Both the position numbers and the translations under genes were made by a program. Below are positions 37,063 to 47,100 of a DNA stretch of 64,000 bases, in pieces (positions within the stretch are counted from its first letter, which is position 1; each line of letters opens with the position of its first letter). The notes beneath the pieces are model-generated. The model did no database searches. It saw nothing but the letters and a program-made list of their open reading frames with translations, and was not told where the DNA came from. Origin of the DNA: Bacteroidales bacterium (GTDB taxonomy: Bacteria > Bacteroidota > Bacteroidia > Bacteroidales > Marinilabiliaceae); NCBI GenBank assembly GCA_900766825.1, contig CAAFWU010000017.1:36928-100927 (forward strand). Reading direction: 5' to 3'.

Positions 37063-38112
37063 TTAGCTAAAGAACCTCCATCCCTGTGCACGAAGGTCGG
37101 CCTCGTCGCCCGCAGTGGTTATTAGGCGTCGGCCCTTACCCTCGTCGCATATGTAGCCAATGGCGTAGATGTCGGGACCAGGCATGCTCTGGAACTTCTG
37201 ATAGTCAGCCTGACGGATGCAGAAGAGCAGTTCGTAATCCTCGCCCCCGTTTAGGGCAGCCACCGTTGGGTTTATGTTCAGTTCCGAGCAGAGACGTTTG
37301 GTCTCCTCGTGAACGGGAATCTTCTCCTCGTAGAGTCGGCATCCCACGCCACTCTTGGTGCAGATGTGCAGCATTTCGCTCGAGAGACCGTCCGAAATGT
37401 CCATCATGGCACTGGGCACCACGCCAATCTTGTCCAGAAACTCCACAATGTCGGCGCGGGGTTCGGGTTTGAGCTGACGTTCCAATATGTAGGCATAACC
37501 ATCCAACGAAGGTTTTGTTGTTTTATTGTCCTTAAGTACCCTTTTTTCTCGTTCCAAGAGTTGCAAACCCATGTAGGCTGCGCCCAAATCGCCGCTCACG
37601 CACACAATGTCGCCCGCCTGAGCCCCATTGCGTTTGGCAATCTTGTTGGGTTCCTGCTCGCCAATGGCCGTGATGGAGATGGTGAGACCCGTGAGGCTCG
37701 ATGTGGTGTCGCCGCCCACAATATCCACACCGTATCGTTCGGCCGCAGCATATATTCCAGCATAGAGGTCGTCGATGGCCTTGAGGGTGAACTTGGCACT
37801 CACGCCAATGGAGACCGTTATCTGCTGAGGGCGGGCATTCATGGCATATACGTCCGACAAGTTGACTGCCACAGCCTTGTATCCCAAGTGCTTAAGTGGG
37901 CAATAGGTAAGGTCGAAGTGTATGCCTTCGAGCAGCAAGTCGGTTGTCACCACCTTTTTCTGGCCCTCGGTGGTGCCCAAAATGGCGCAGTCGTCGCCAA
38001 TGCCCATCTCGCTGGTCTTTTGGGTCAGTTTTATGTTTTTGGCAATGCGGTCTATGAGGCCGAACTCGCCCAGACTCTCTATGCTCTCCTCTTGGATCTT
38101 ATTTGTGTTCAT
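37063..38112 (-). CDS. thiL: Thiamine-monophosphate kinase
   Basis: A 349-residue enzyme that phosphorylates thiamine monophosphate to thiamine diphosphate, the active cofactor. The AIRS-like N-terminal domain has FGLIDRIA, MGIGDDCAIL (metal-binding aspartates), TTDLLLEGIHFDLTY and GGDTTSSL; the C-terminal part shows MMDISDGLSSEM, LNPTVAALNGGEDYELLFCI and a final IGYICDEG. These are the family landmarks in the right order. No other thiamine gene is near; its place between an M23 peptidase gene and ruvA looks like a mixed housekeeping operon (gaps of 47 and 39 bases). Confidence 0.95.
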   Translation of the reverse strand: MNTNKIQEESIESLGEFGLIDRIAKNIKLTQKTSEMGIGDDCAILGTTEGQKKVVTTDLLLEGIHFDLTYCPLKHLGYKAVAVNLSDVYAMNARPQQITVSIGVSAKFTLKAIDDLYAGIYAAAERYGVDIVGGDTTSSLTGLTISITAIGEQEPNKIAKRNGAQAGDIVCVSGDLGAAYMGLQLLEREKRVLKDNKTTKPSLDGYAYILERQLKPEPRADIVEFLDKIGVVPSAMMDISDGLSSEMLHICTKSGVGCRLYEEKIPVHEETKRLCSELNINPTVAALNGGEDYELLFCIRQADYQKFQSMPGPDIYAIGYICDEGKGRRLITTAGDEADLRAQGWRFFS

Positions 38113-38159
38113 TGGTTCTCGCTTAGTCCTTATTAAATTAGGATTAATTGGGTCGGCAC

Positions 38160-39473
38160 CTATAGTTCCTCCTCCATCTGTTTTCTGTTAGCCCTCTCCA
38201 GAGAGTCGAGCTGCTCTTTTTGCCTCTCGCTAACCTCCATAAACTCCAGAATGGCGTCGTTGTCAATGGGCTCGGCTGGTGGCATCTCTATTTTGAGGGG
38301 GTCGATGGGGTGCCCCTCGCGGTAGACACGGAAGTCCAGATGCGGTCCTGTGGCCAAACCGGTGGCACCCACAGTGCCAATCAGTTCGCCTTGGCGCACG
38401 CTGCTGCCCACGCTCAGCCCGCGGGCAAAGCTGTTTAGGTGCATATAGACCGTGGTGTAGATGCTGTTATGCTTAATTTTTACGTAGTTACCCCCGCCCT
38501 TGCTATCGTAGCCCTTGGCAATTACCTTGCCGTCGCCAATGCTGACCACGGGTGTGCCCTTGGGCGCCGCATAGTCCACGCCATGGTGTGGTCGGCGAAT
38601 CTTGAGCACGGGGTGCAAACGTCCGTTGCTGAACCTACTGGATATGCGACTGAAGTGAAGCGGTGCCTTAAGAAAAGCGCGGCGCATGCTGTTGCCCTTC
38701 AGGTCGTAGTAGCCCGCCGTGCTGTCGGTCTCGTGACGGAAGGCGTACTGTCGTTTGCTGCTGTGGACGTTGTTGTGGACATATACTGCGGCCGCAATGT
38801 TGCCCGTGCCCACCACCTTGTCGCCCACGCGCTTCTCGTCGTAGATAAGGCTAAAGCTGTCGCCCCTCTCCAAACCGAAGAAATCTACGGTCCAGGCAAA
38901 GACGTCGGATAGGTCCAGCACAACTTGAGGAGCCACGCCAGCGTCGGTCATGGCGTTCCAGAGGCTGGTCTCTATGCTCACGCTGGCCATGCGTTGCACG
39001 GTCTCCACGGGTTGGTTCTCTACTGTCACCGCAATGCTGTCGCCAATGGCATCACCCAAATAGCTGACGCGAACATAGCTCGTAGGCGAAATCTCGTAGA
39101 CAAAGTGACGCAGGGTCCGGGCACTGTCCAGCTCCACAAAGGTGTAGTAAGCCCCGCCAGCCTTCATTCTGCGGAAGTCGAATTGAGGGCGAGCCTTGTC
39201 ATATGTGGCAATGGCCGCAGGGTAGGGCACCCCCACCTGTGTCAGAATTTGGGAAATCATCTGACCTTGACCCACGGTGTTTCGCTCCACATCGAGCGAG
39301 TCTATGGCAATGCCGAAGAGCATGGTAGGCTCATGGGACTCAGTCTCAACCTCTTGTGTTGGCTTTGGTGTCTTGGTGCAACCACAAAGAAATGCCCCAA
39401 CGATCGCTGCGACCGTTGTTGCACACATGCATGCCAACCTTTTCACACACGTCACTCTTTTATCTGCGTTCAT
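38160..39473 (-). CDS. M23 family peptidoglycan endopeptidase, lipoprotein
   Basis: A 437-residue lipoprotein with a LytM/M23 domain. The signal peptide ends in the lipobox L-C-G-C with Cys32 as the lipid anchor. The middle (about 50-280) resembles the domain that precedes the peptidase in Gram-negative M23 endopeptidases. The peptidase spans about 290-400: HHGVDYAAPKGTPV (H-x3-D zinc motif), VYMHLNSF, and GPHLDFRVYREGHPIDP. The usual final H-x-H is H-x-D here (His378, Asp380), so the third zinc ligand would be Asp; similar H-L-D motifs occur in Bacteroidota relatives. It probably cuts cell-wall cross-links from the envelope side. First gene of the unit leading to sprA. Confidence 0.88.
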   Translation of the reverse strand: MNADKRVTCVKRLACMCATTVAAIVGAFLCGCTKTPKPTQEVETESHEPTMLFGIAIDSLDVERNTVGQGQMISQILTQVGVPYPAAIATYDKARPQFDFRRMKAGGAYYTFVELDSARTLRHFVYEISPTSYVRVSYLGDAIGDSIAVTVENQPVETVQRMASVSIETSLWNAMTDAGVAPQVVLDLSDVFAWTVDFFGLERGDSFSLIYDEKRVGDKVVGTGNIAAAVYVHNNVHSSKRQYAFRHETDSTAGYYDLKGNSMRRAFLKAPLHFSRISSRFSNGRLHPVLKIRRPHHGVDYAAPKGTPVVSIGDGKVIAKGYDSKGGGNYVKIKHNSIYTTVYMHLNSFARGLSVGSSVRQGELIGTVGATGLATGPHLDFRVYREGHPIDPLKIEMPPAEPIDNDAILEFMEVSERQKEQLDSLERANRKQMEEEL

Positions 39474-40003
39474 CTGCTCGTAGGACCCTTATGCTTAGCG
39501 AGGCTGTTTCCTGTGAGCCTTTTCCCCATAAAAATAGTTTGTGGGGTAGGGCACAGCACCTCTTTTAGGGTGCTCTTTTTCGGGTAGGGTTTATTGTTGC
39601 TATTCAAACTCTTTGTTGTGTAGTGGGCAATTTGACGCAAATTAACCACTAAGGTGCAAATATAATCTCTTTTTCTCTTATTTTAAGGTATCAGCCCTTC
39701 TGAGGGGCTTATTTCCACCTCTTGGTGGCATTATTTTTCTGCTTAGATTTTTGTCACTTTTTTGCCAATAACAGGGTGTTGCGTTAACCACTGTTTGTTA
39801 TAGAATATTAACAAGCCTCTTCGTTTAACCAATATGCACAGAATACCCCTATGTTTTAATTCCTTTTTAAATTTCTTTTTCTCCTTTATTTTGATTAATT
39901 TTGACCTCAATGCATACTCTGCGCTTGTTGAAGAACCCCTATTATCTTAATTTCTGTTGATTTCTAAGGGTCTAAAACAAGCAAGGTATCATGCTCTCAT
40001 CTG
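39474..40003. promoter_or_regulatory. Divergent intergenic region between the M23 gene and dprA
   Basis: 530 bases, AT-rich, with no credible gene. On the minus strand, 39657-39664 reads TATATTTG followed by C, an exact match to the -7 consensus TAnnTTTG, and would give a leader of about 175 bases for the M23-thiL-ruvA-sprA unit. Two small hairpins lie near 39690-39730 (AGCCCCTTCTGAGGGGCT-like and CCACCTCTTGGTGG). Toward dprA the sequence is T-rich and I could not pick a promoter. Confidence 0.4.
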
Positions 40004-41173
40004 TTGCATACGCTAAGAGATATAGACACGTCTCAGTTGGATAACGAAGCAAGATATATATTGGCACTCAGCGCATTAGATGGTACAGGACCTCAGACAA
40101 TCAGGCAACTGATATCGTTCTTTGGTTCTGCCGAAGCCATATTTGCCAATGGAGCCAGCGTGGCCAACGACCTCTCTGTTGATCTGTCGCAAACGCTTCG
40201 CAATATCTTAGGCTCCATCCCCGCCAAAAGAGAAGCAGCCTTTGCTTTTGCCGATCGCCAATTGGAGTATGTTCAGCGTTACAACATTCAGTATTTGACC
40301 TACAGTTCGCCCAGTTACCCTGCGCGTCTCTCAACCTGCCCCGATGCCCCAGTGGCACTCTTCGTCATGGGCAAGATAAATTTCGGGACAGCCAAAATAC
40401 TAAGCGTTGTAGGTACACGCCAACCCTCGGCTGAGGGACGAGACATAACCGAAAGCATCGTTGGTGAGCTCTGTAATCAGCACCCCGACCTACTCATAGT
40501 CTCTGGCTTGGCCTACGGCATCGACATCACGGCTCATCGTGCAGCCCTTAGAGCCAAACGACCAACAGTGGCGTGTGTGGCACACGGTTTAGATCGTGTC
40601 TACCCCTACGAACACCGAGCCGATGCCCAGCAGATGGTCTCCAATGGAGGATTGGTTACCGAGTTCCCCTTTGGCACCAAGCCCGAGGCCTACAACTTCG
40701 TGAGTCGCAACCGCATAATTGCTGGTTTGACCGACGCTACACTTATTGTGGAGAGCGGAGTTAAAGGTGGTTCGCTCATAACCGTGAACAAAGCCTCGGA
40801 ATATGGTCGACAGGTTTTGGCCGTTCCTGGCTTTCCCAATAGGGAAAATAGCCGAGGCTGTAATGCTCTGATTAAGAACAATGTTGCCCATTTGGTGGAG
40901 AACGCTCAGGACATAGAGGCTGCCCTCAGCTGGGACGTTCCCGCCGCCGTTCGTAAGGTGGGTGGCATACAGGCCTCGCTCTTTGCCGAGCCCCAAACCG
41001 ATGAGGAGCGTGCCATTGTGGAGACCCTACGTGCCGAGGATGGTCTCACCGCCAGCGTTATTGCCACGCGAAGCCATCTGGCCATATCAACGGTTAACGT
41101 AACTCTGCTGCAAATGGAGTTCAACGGCTTGGTCAAGTCGCTCCCTGGCAATAGCTACCGCCTTATGATCTAA
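40004..41173 (+). CDS. dprA: DNA processing protein DprA (Smf)
   Basis: A 389-residue protein that binds incoming single-stranded DNA and loads RecA during transformation. The N-terminal helical domain starts YILALSALDGTGPQTIRQL with FGSAEAIF; the Rossmann-like core has SVVGTRQPSAEGR, IVSGLAYGIDITAHRAAL, GLDRVYPYEHR, EFPFGTKPEAYNFVSRNRII, ESGVKGGSLITVNKASEYGR and PGFPNRENSRGCNALI; the C-terminal winged helix (about 325-389) follows. The frame starts at TTG 40004; an ATG at 39991 is in another frame. All family landmarks are complete. Only 23 bases separate it from the giant adhesin gene, with no terminator between, so read-through is likely. Confidence 0.92.
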   Translation: MHTLRDIDTSQLDNEARYILALSALDGTGPQTIRQLISFFGSAEAIFANGASVANDLSVDLSQTLRNILGSIPAKREAAFAFADRQLEYVQRYNIQYLTYSSPSYPARLSTCPDAPVALFVMGKINFGTAKILSVVGTRQPSAEGRDITESIVGELCNQHPDLLIVSGLAYGIDITAHRAALRAKRPTVACVAHGLDRVYPYEHRADAQQMVSNGGLVTEFPFGTKPEAYNFVSRNRIIAGLTDATLIVESGVKGGSLITVNKASEYGRQVLAVPGFPNRENSRGCNALIKNNVAHLVENAQDIEAALSWDVPAAVRKVGGIQASLFAEPQTDEERAIVETLRAEDGLTASVIATRSHLAISTVNVTLLQMEFNGLVKSLPGNSYRLMI

Positions 41174-41196
41174 GACCTTTCAATATCCATTCTTTT

Positions 41197-44100
41197 ATGG
41201 AAAACAATTCATATAGCAAACCCAACGGAAATAGAGTTCCCCTTTTGGAACTTGAGGTATGTGACGCTCTTGGTCGCGCCCCTCGTTGTGGCGTACGCAC
41301 TTCCTCTCTCAAAGAATCTAAAGAGCTCGCAACTTCTGCTATCTGCTCTTCAGATGAGTGCAAAGTGAGTGTAAAGATTGGTGAAGAAGATATTGAAAGT
41401 GTAAATAAAAGCGAACAAAAGGCACGTTTATTAGTAAAAAGTACTAATAATTTGTGCCAATCTCATCATACTGTAGGCGCAAACAGAACAGTAATGACTA
41501 GTAGAAACTTTTCTAAAGTTCAAAATATGAAGCTCTCTGTGAGTTCCCTGTGGCGCAGCCTCTGCACGGCTGTTGCCGCAATTGTTGTGTCCGTACCCTC
41601 CATCTCAGCTTTCGATGCCGTTCCCAACTTGGGAGCCTATCAAGCACCATATGCAGAACCCATGGCTGCGCCTGCTCCTCCTGTTAAGGCTGGGTGCTCG
41701 GGTATATATATTACCGAAAGTGTGGTTGCTGACGTAGCAAACATTTGCGAAGTATACGTCAATGGAGTTTCCGTTTTAGATCAGATTGCTAATGGGTCTA
41801 TTACAATATCTAATTCAAAAGGCTCTTTTACAGTCAATACAAGTAGTATTAGAAATGGTATTGTAACAATAACTGCACCTAACCATAGGATTTATCCAGC
41901 ACAATACGAAGCATTTTCGGAATTATTATCAGATGACCATAAAAAGCAGACCCTCGTAGCTCTTTCTGGTTACAGTGGTTCCCTTCCTATAACATTCACC
42001 CTCGGTGTCGACCCATGTCAGGAGTGCCCCGCCGCTGGCGAAATGTCAAAACACAACGTAATAGCCAATGGCGACTACGGTTGTGCCGACGACCAAACAA
42101 CATACCTTGAAACCTCTGGCTCCTACAAAGGTGCCACATACTCCGTCTATAAAAAAGATGCCTCTGGCAACTTCACCATCCAATACCAATTCAAAACAGT
42201 CTCTGGATCCTCAGCCTACGAAGTCGTAGCCGCAACCGATGGCGAGCACCTCCGCTTCTTCATCCCCGACGAAGGCGAATACCGAATCAAAGCCTCCTGC
42301 AACGGAACCGAAGAGTGGCTATCTGGCATCTACACAGTCAAGGGCTATAGCGATTGGACCACAATCGGCAACCTCTCCTATTGCACCACCGACCTCGCTG
42401 GCAAGGTCCTCAAAATCCAAAATTCCGAGTATAAAGTTAAGTATACCCTCTACCGCAACGGCGTAATCTATCAGAACGGTAACTATAATGTAACAGGCGT
42501 AACCAATAACGGCACCGACGAGATAGACATCTCCACCATAACCCAGCCAGGCCGCTACACAGTTGTAGCCCAACGCGAAGGCTGTACCCAAACCAAAACT
42601 GTTGGTGGTCAGCTCGTTATAACCAATGGCGCAACTCGCAACCTCGTCTCTACACCCGTAACCGCAACATCAGGTGGTGCCACCTGCGCCAGCAACTCCT
42701 ATATAATCGGCATCGACAGCTATGCCGCTGGCGTAACCTACACCCTCGTCTATACCGACAAAAACGGTAGCAGTGTAAACGTAGAATCTTACACACCCCT
42801 CAAAGACGGCAAATCCTACCAGTTCAAAACCCCTGCCGACAAAGAGGGTGCCTACACCATTTCCACCAACCTCGCCTGCGAAATAGTCAATGGCGAACAA
42901 GAGGTCACAAGCCCCTTAGCTGCCGACGTAAGCCTCTCCGTAACCAACGATGGCTGTATGTACACCTTCTCCATCGATGGTCTCACCGACCCCAACTACG
43001 TCTACAACCTCTACGTCGAGGGCGAAACAACATCGGGTGGCAAACAAGTAATCCGCGGTACCAAACAAGGCACTGGCGCCAAGATCAACTTCGACCCCGT
43101 CAAAGCCATCGACAAAACAGTAACCTTTAAAGCCTATGCCGTGCCCAAAGACGCCGCAGTTGGCGACAACTCCTGCCGTGTCGAGGTCAAAGGTGCTGTA
43201 ACCGTACCTGGCATCCCCAAATCCCCAATACCCAACAAATCCTCCTACTACTTCTGCGGAACCGCAGGTGCCGATGTCGACGTAACCCTCGCCGACGATG
43301 TCACCGCCGACTGCATACTCTATCAGGGCAACACCCAAGTACAAATTCAGTCCGTAAAGATTGATGCCAAGACCATACGCTTCAGTGGTGTACCCGCTGG
43401 AGACTACACCATAGTGGCCAAAAATATCGACGGTTGCGTCTCCGACCCCTCGCAGCGCATCACCGTCAAGGGTGTACAGAACAACCCCGAGCTCTCACAC
43501 AACATACCTGCCAACTTCTGTATGTCTTCCGATGGCAACAAACACTACACCGTTACCATCGTATATGCCGACGCTCCTCTCAACAATGCAACAGCATACA
43601 AATTCAAAGTTCACATTGTTCCTATCACAGCAGGTAAGGAGTTTGTTGTCGATAGCACAGATCCCCTTGTTAGTCAAGTAAACTCCTATACCTACAAATT
43701 CGACTTCGTACCAGAAGACTATGAACTCACACAGGGCGAGGTTCAAATCTTTATCGAGACCACTCCTCCAGGTCAGACCGAATTGGTCTGCGGAAGCGAG
43801 GTCGAGAAGTTCGAGATTCAGCCTCAGCCCGAAAAGCCCAGTGGCTCCATCACTGCCGACCAAGCAACTGATATCTTCTGCGAAGGCGATGTCGCATATC
43901 TCTCCGCATCCTCTGCTGGTGCCAGTGTTTCGGGTAAAACTTGGTACTATGTCTATGCCGATAATTTTGTCTCTGGCGTCTCTACCCCTGTAAAGATTCT
44001 CAAGGACAACACAGAAATCTACGAGTTTACTGTCAAGATCCCAGACAACGCCAACCCTGCAAACTACGACGCCAATGGCAACTACCATCGCAAGTATTTC

Positions 44101-47100
44101 ATTGTCGCTCAGGATGCTTCCCAGCTCGGCTGTAACTCCGATCCCTGGGAGTACGACATGGTCATCCGTCCAAACAACACCACACTCCGCATCGACCAGA
44201 GCGACCCACGTTGGTCTCTCTGCGAGGACTCCGACCCTGTAACCCTTACAAGTTACTTTTATCCTGGCGATGGCGACTTCTACATTGTTGGTGCCGACTC
44301 TCGCGAGGAACTTCTTATCCTCGAGAAAGTTAATGGTTCTGTAGTATTCGACCCCAAGGTCTTCACACCCGATGGCATTAAGGATACCTACAACAATGGT
44401 TATGATGCCACATTTACTCCATCCATCCAGCAGGATGCCAACTCTGTAACCTACACCATCCGCTACCGTCAGCCCTGGTGCCCCAACACCTTCTATGTCG
44501 ATGGCAAGATGACCGTCAACAAGAAGCGTGACATCGGTGAGTACGGTATCTACGCCGACGACTGCTACTGCACCAACGATCTCATCACCGTCTCTGGTTA
44601 CCCCAACACCGTACTCAACGAGTATGGCTACGCCCGACTCCTCTGCGAAGGTATCCTCGAAAAAGACCAACCCGAAGATGACGGTCTCGAGTACTCCTAC
44701 ACCTTCAGCCCCGTCCTCCGTTATCGCGGAAATTCCAACGGCAAAACAATAGAGTTCACCTTTGAATATAAAGACGGTGCTACAGGCTGTATTTATACTG
44801 TTAAGAAACAGTCGGTTCTCTACCAACCTGTTGCCGATGAGATCTACTTCACAATAGGTGGTGTGCCTGAGGGCAAGAATTTCCAAGGTGGCTACTCCGA
44901 GGATTACTTCTGCCCCGACGATAAAGTTGAGCATGAGCTAACACCTTATGTCTATCAGTATCAGGTTTACGACGACGGAGCATCGAAACTCTCTTATCAG
45001 AGTGCTACAAATGCAAGTAATATTGTTAACTACTTTGCTCCCGACAATCGTGACTATGGCGCTTCATCTGTTGACGTTACCACTCTGCCCACTATCTATC
45101 AGACAAATGGTAAGTGGCAAGATGGTTCAAGTTCACTTATCTCTGCAGGAGGCAAAGTTACTTTCCAACCTGAGTGGGCTGCAACTCCTACTATCTTCAC
45201 ACTTAAGACTGGTACACCCGATGGTCTTAAGGTAAAAGTTTCAGCAGAACTGGTTGTTACCGACGCAGGTGGAACTCTTACTGCTACACAGAGTTTCTCT
45301 GTAACCTGCTACTCTTACTATCAGTTTGTTGATGCTACTGCAACAAGTGAGTACATCTCTTCTGTAGATGTAAATCCAGCCATCTTGCAGAAGTACGATG
45401 CCTACGAGTATAAGATCTCTGTTCCTCTTACAGACTATACAGATCCCGATGGCACAAGCTACTACTATTACTTCAATGCTGCACCTTACATAAAGGTTAA
45501 GCTCGACGATGGTACTGTTGTAGACTCTGGTTCTGGCTATGATGAGAAGAAAATACAGTATTACTTCTTGGATGTCAGTGAGATAGGCAATGGCAATGAA
45601 GGACTTATCCACCTCCATGTGGACAATGGTTCCAAGTGCCGTAACAATCAGAATGACCAGTGCCGTGCCGACACCGAGCGTCCTGTTCGTGTTAAGCGTA
45701 CCCTCGAGCACAACATGCAGTCTAGCTATTGTGCCTACGACAAGACTGAGGTTCGTGTAATTCTTAACTACCCATCTAAGCCTATCATTGGCGAGACCAC
45801 TGTGGCGGATGCTATAGCAAATGGTCAGATCATGGGTAACCTCACCTCGACTGTCTATAATTATGACTACGAGGGTGTCTCTGGTGTTAGCACCATAACA
45901 GTACAGAAGATTGTGGATGCCGATGGCAACGCAATGACTGGCACCATCCACACCTTTACAGTATCAAGTACCGAAGGCTCGGCTAAACCAATCATCTCTT
46001 ACGATGATAATGGCATAGGCTCTGTATCCTTCGATTTCACAGACGATGGAACACAGCCCGTCTCCTTCACATGGAATCCTGAGACTGGTGCCCAAGGTGC
46101 TGGTAAGTACCACTTCGTTTGGACATTTGTCAGTGGTTCCAAAGGTGAGTGCACCATGACCAAAGAGTGGGACGTATTCCTCGTCAACCGCTCCGACCCA
46201 TTTGCCATTTGGCATGGTAAGTCTTGGTCCAATGCCTCAACTGGTGAGATTGCAACTTACCCAACAACATGGGCCGATGTGGAGAAGACTCCCGATGGCT
46301 CTGTTCAAAAGGCTGTGAATGAGAAGAGTTGGTTCGATGGCGATCCTCTTACCATCAAGACCGACCGTACTCCCGCCATCTCCCTCTGCTGGAAGAGCAA
46401 GTATGAGGATGGCGACTCCGAGTCTAGCAACGTAATCTCATTCATGCCAACCCAACTTATTGGCACTGAGGTTCCTGGTACCTTCTGGATTCAGGAACTC
46501 AAGGATGAGAATGGTGTTGACCGTGACTATCCTAAGACTGAGCCAGTGGGTGGTCTGCTCAAGGATCCGATCAACCATATGTGGAAGGTCTGCTCCGAGA
46601 ACTACCCTGGTTCACAATACATTTCGGATTACGCCATCTACACCAACACCCTCGATCCCGAGGTTTCGGACTACCGTATCCTCTACTATGTTGGTTGTGG
46701 CGAACCATTCTCGCGTCGTATCAAAGTTGACAACGGTTCCTCTGTAACCGTGGCTGTCGACAACGAGAGCAATGGCTATGTCTGCACCAGTGGTACCGAG
46801 ACTGACACCGAGCTTGGCATCACCCGTGCTGTGGAGAACCCCTACGCTGTGGTCCATGCCAAGGGTACTGCCGTCAAGAATGGTAAGTTCTCTACTGGTG
46901 CCCAGATTGCTGGTCTGCTCTACGACCCTGTGGCCGACTCGCTTGCTACTGTGGCAGCTGGTGGCAATTGGAATAACACCCAAGCTTCTGTGCCCGCCGT
47001 TCTTAGGGGCATTGCTAAGACTTTCGACAACGTAGGTCAGGTTGCCTACCTCGACTTCGAGAAGTATCGTGCCGAGGTCAAGGGTGTGGATAAGTATGGT

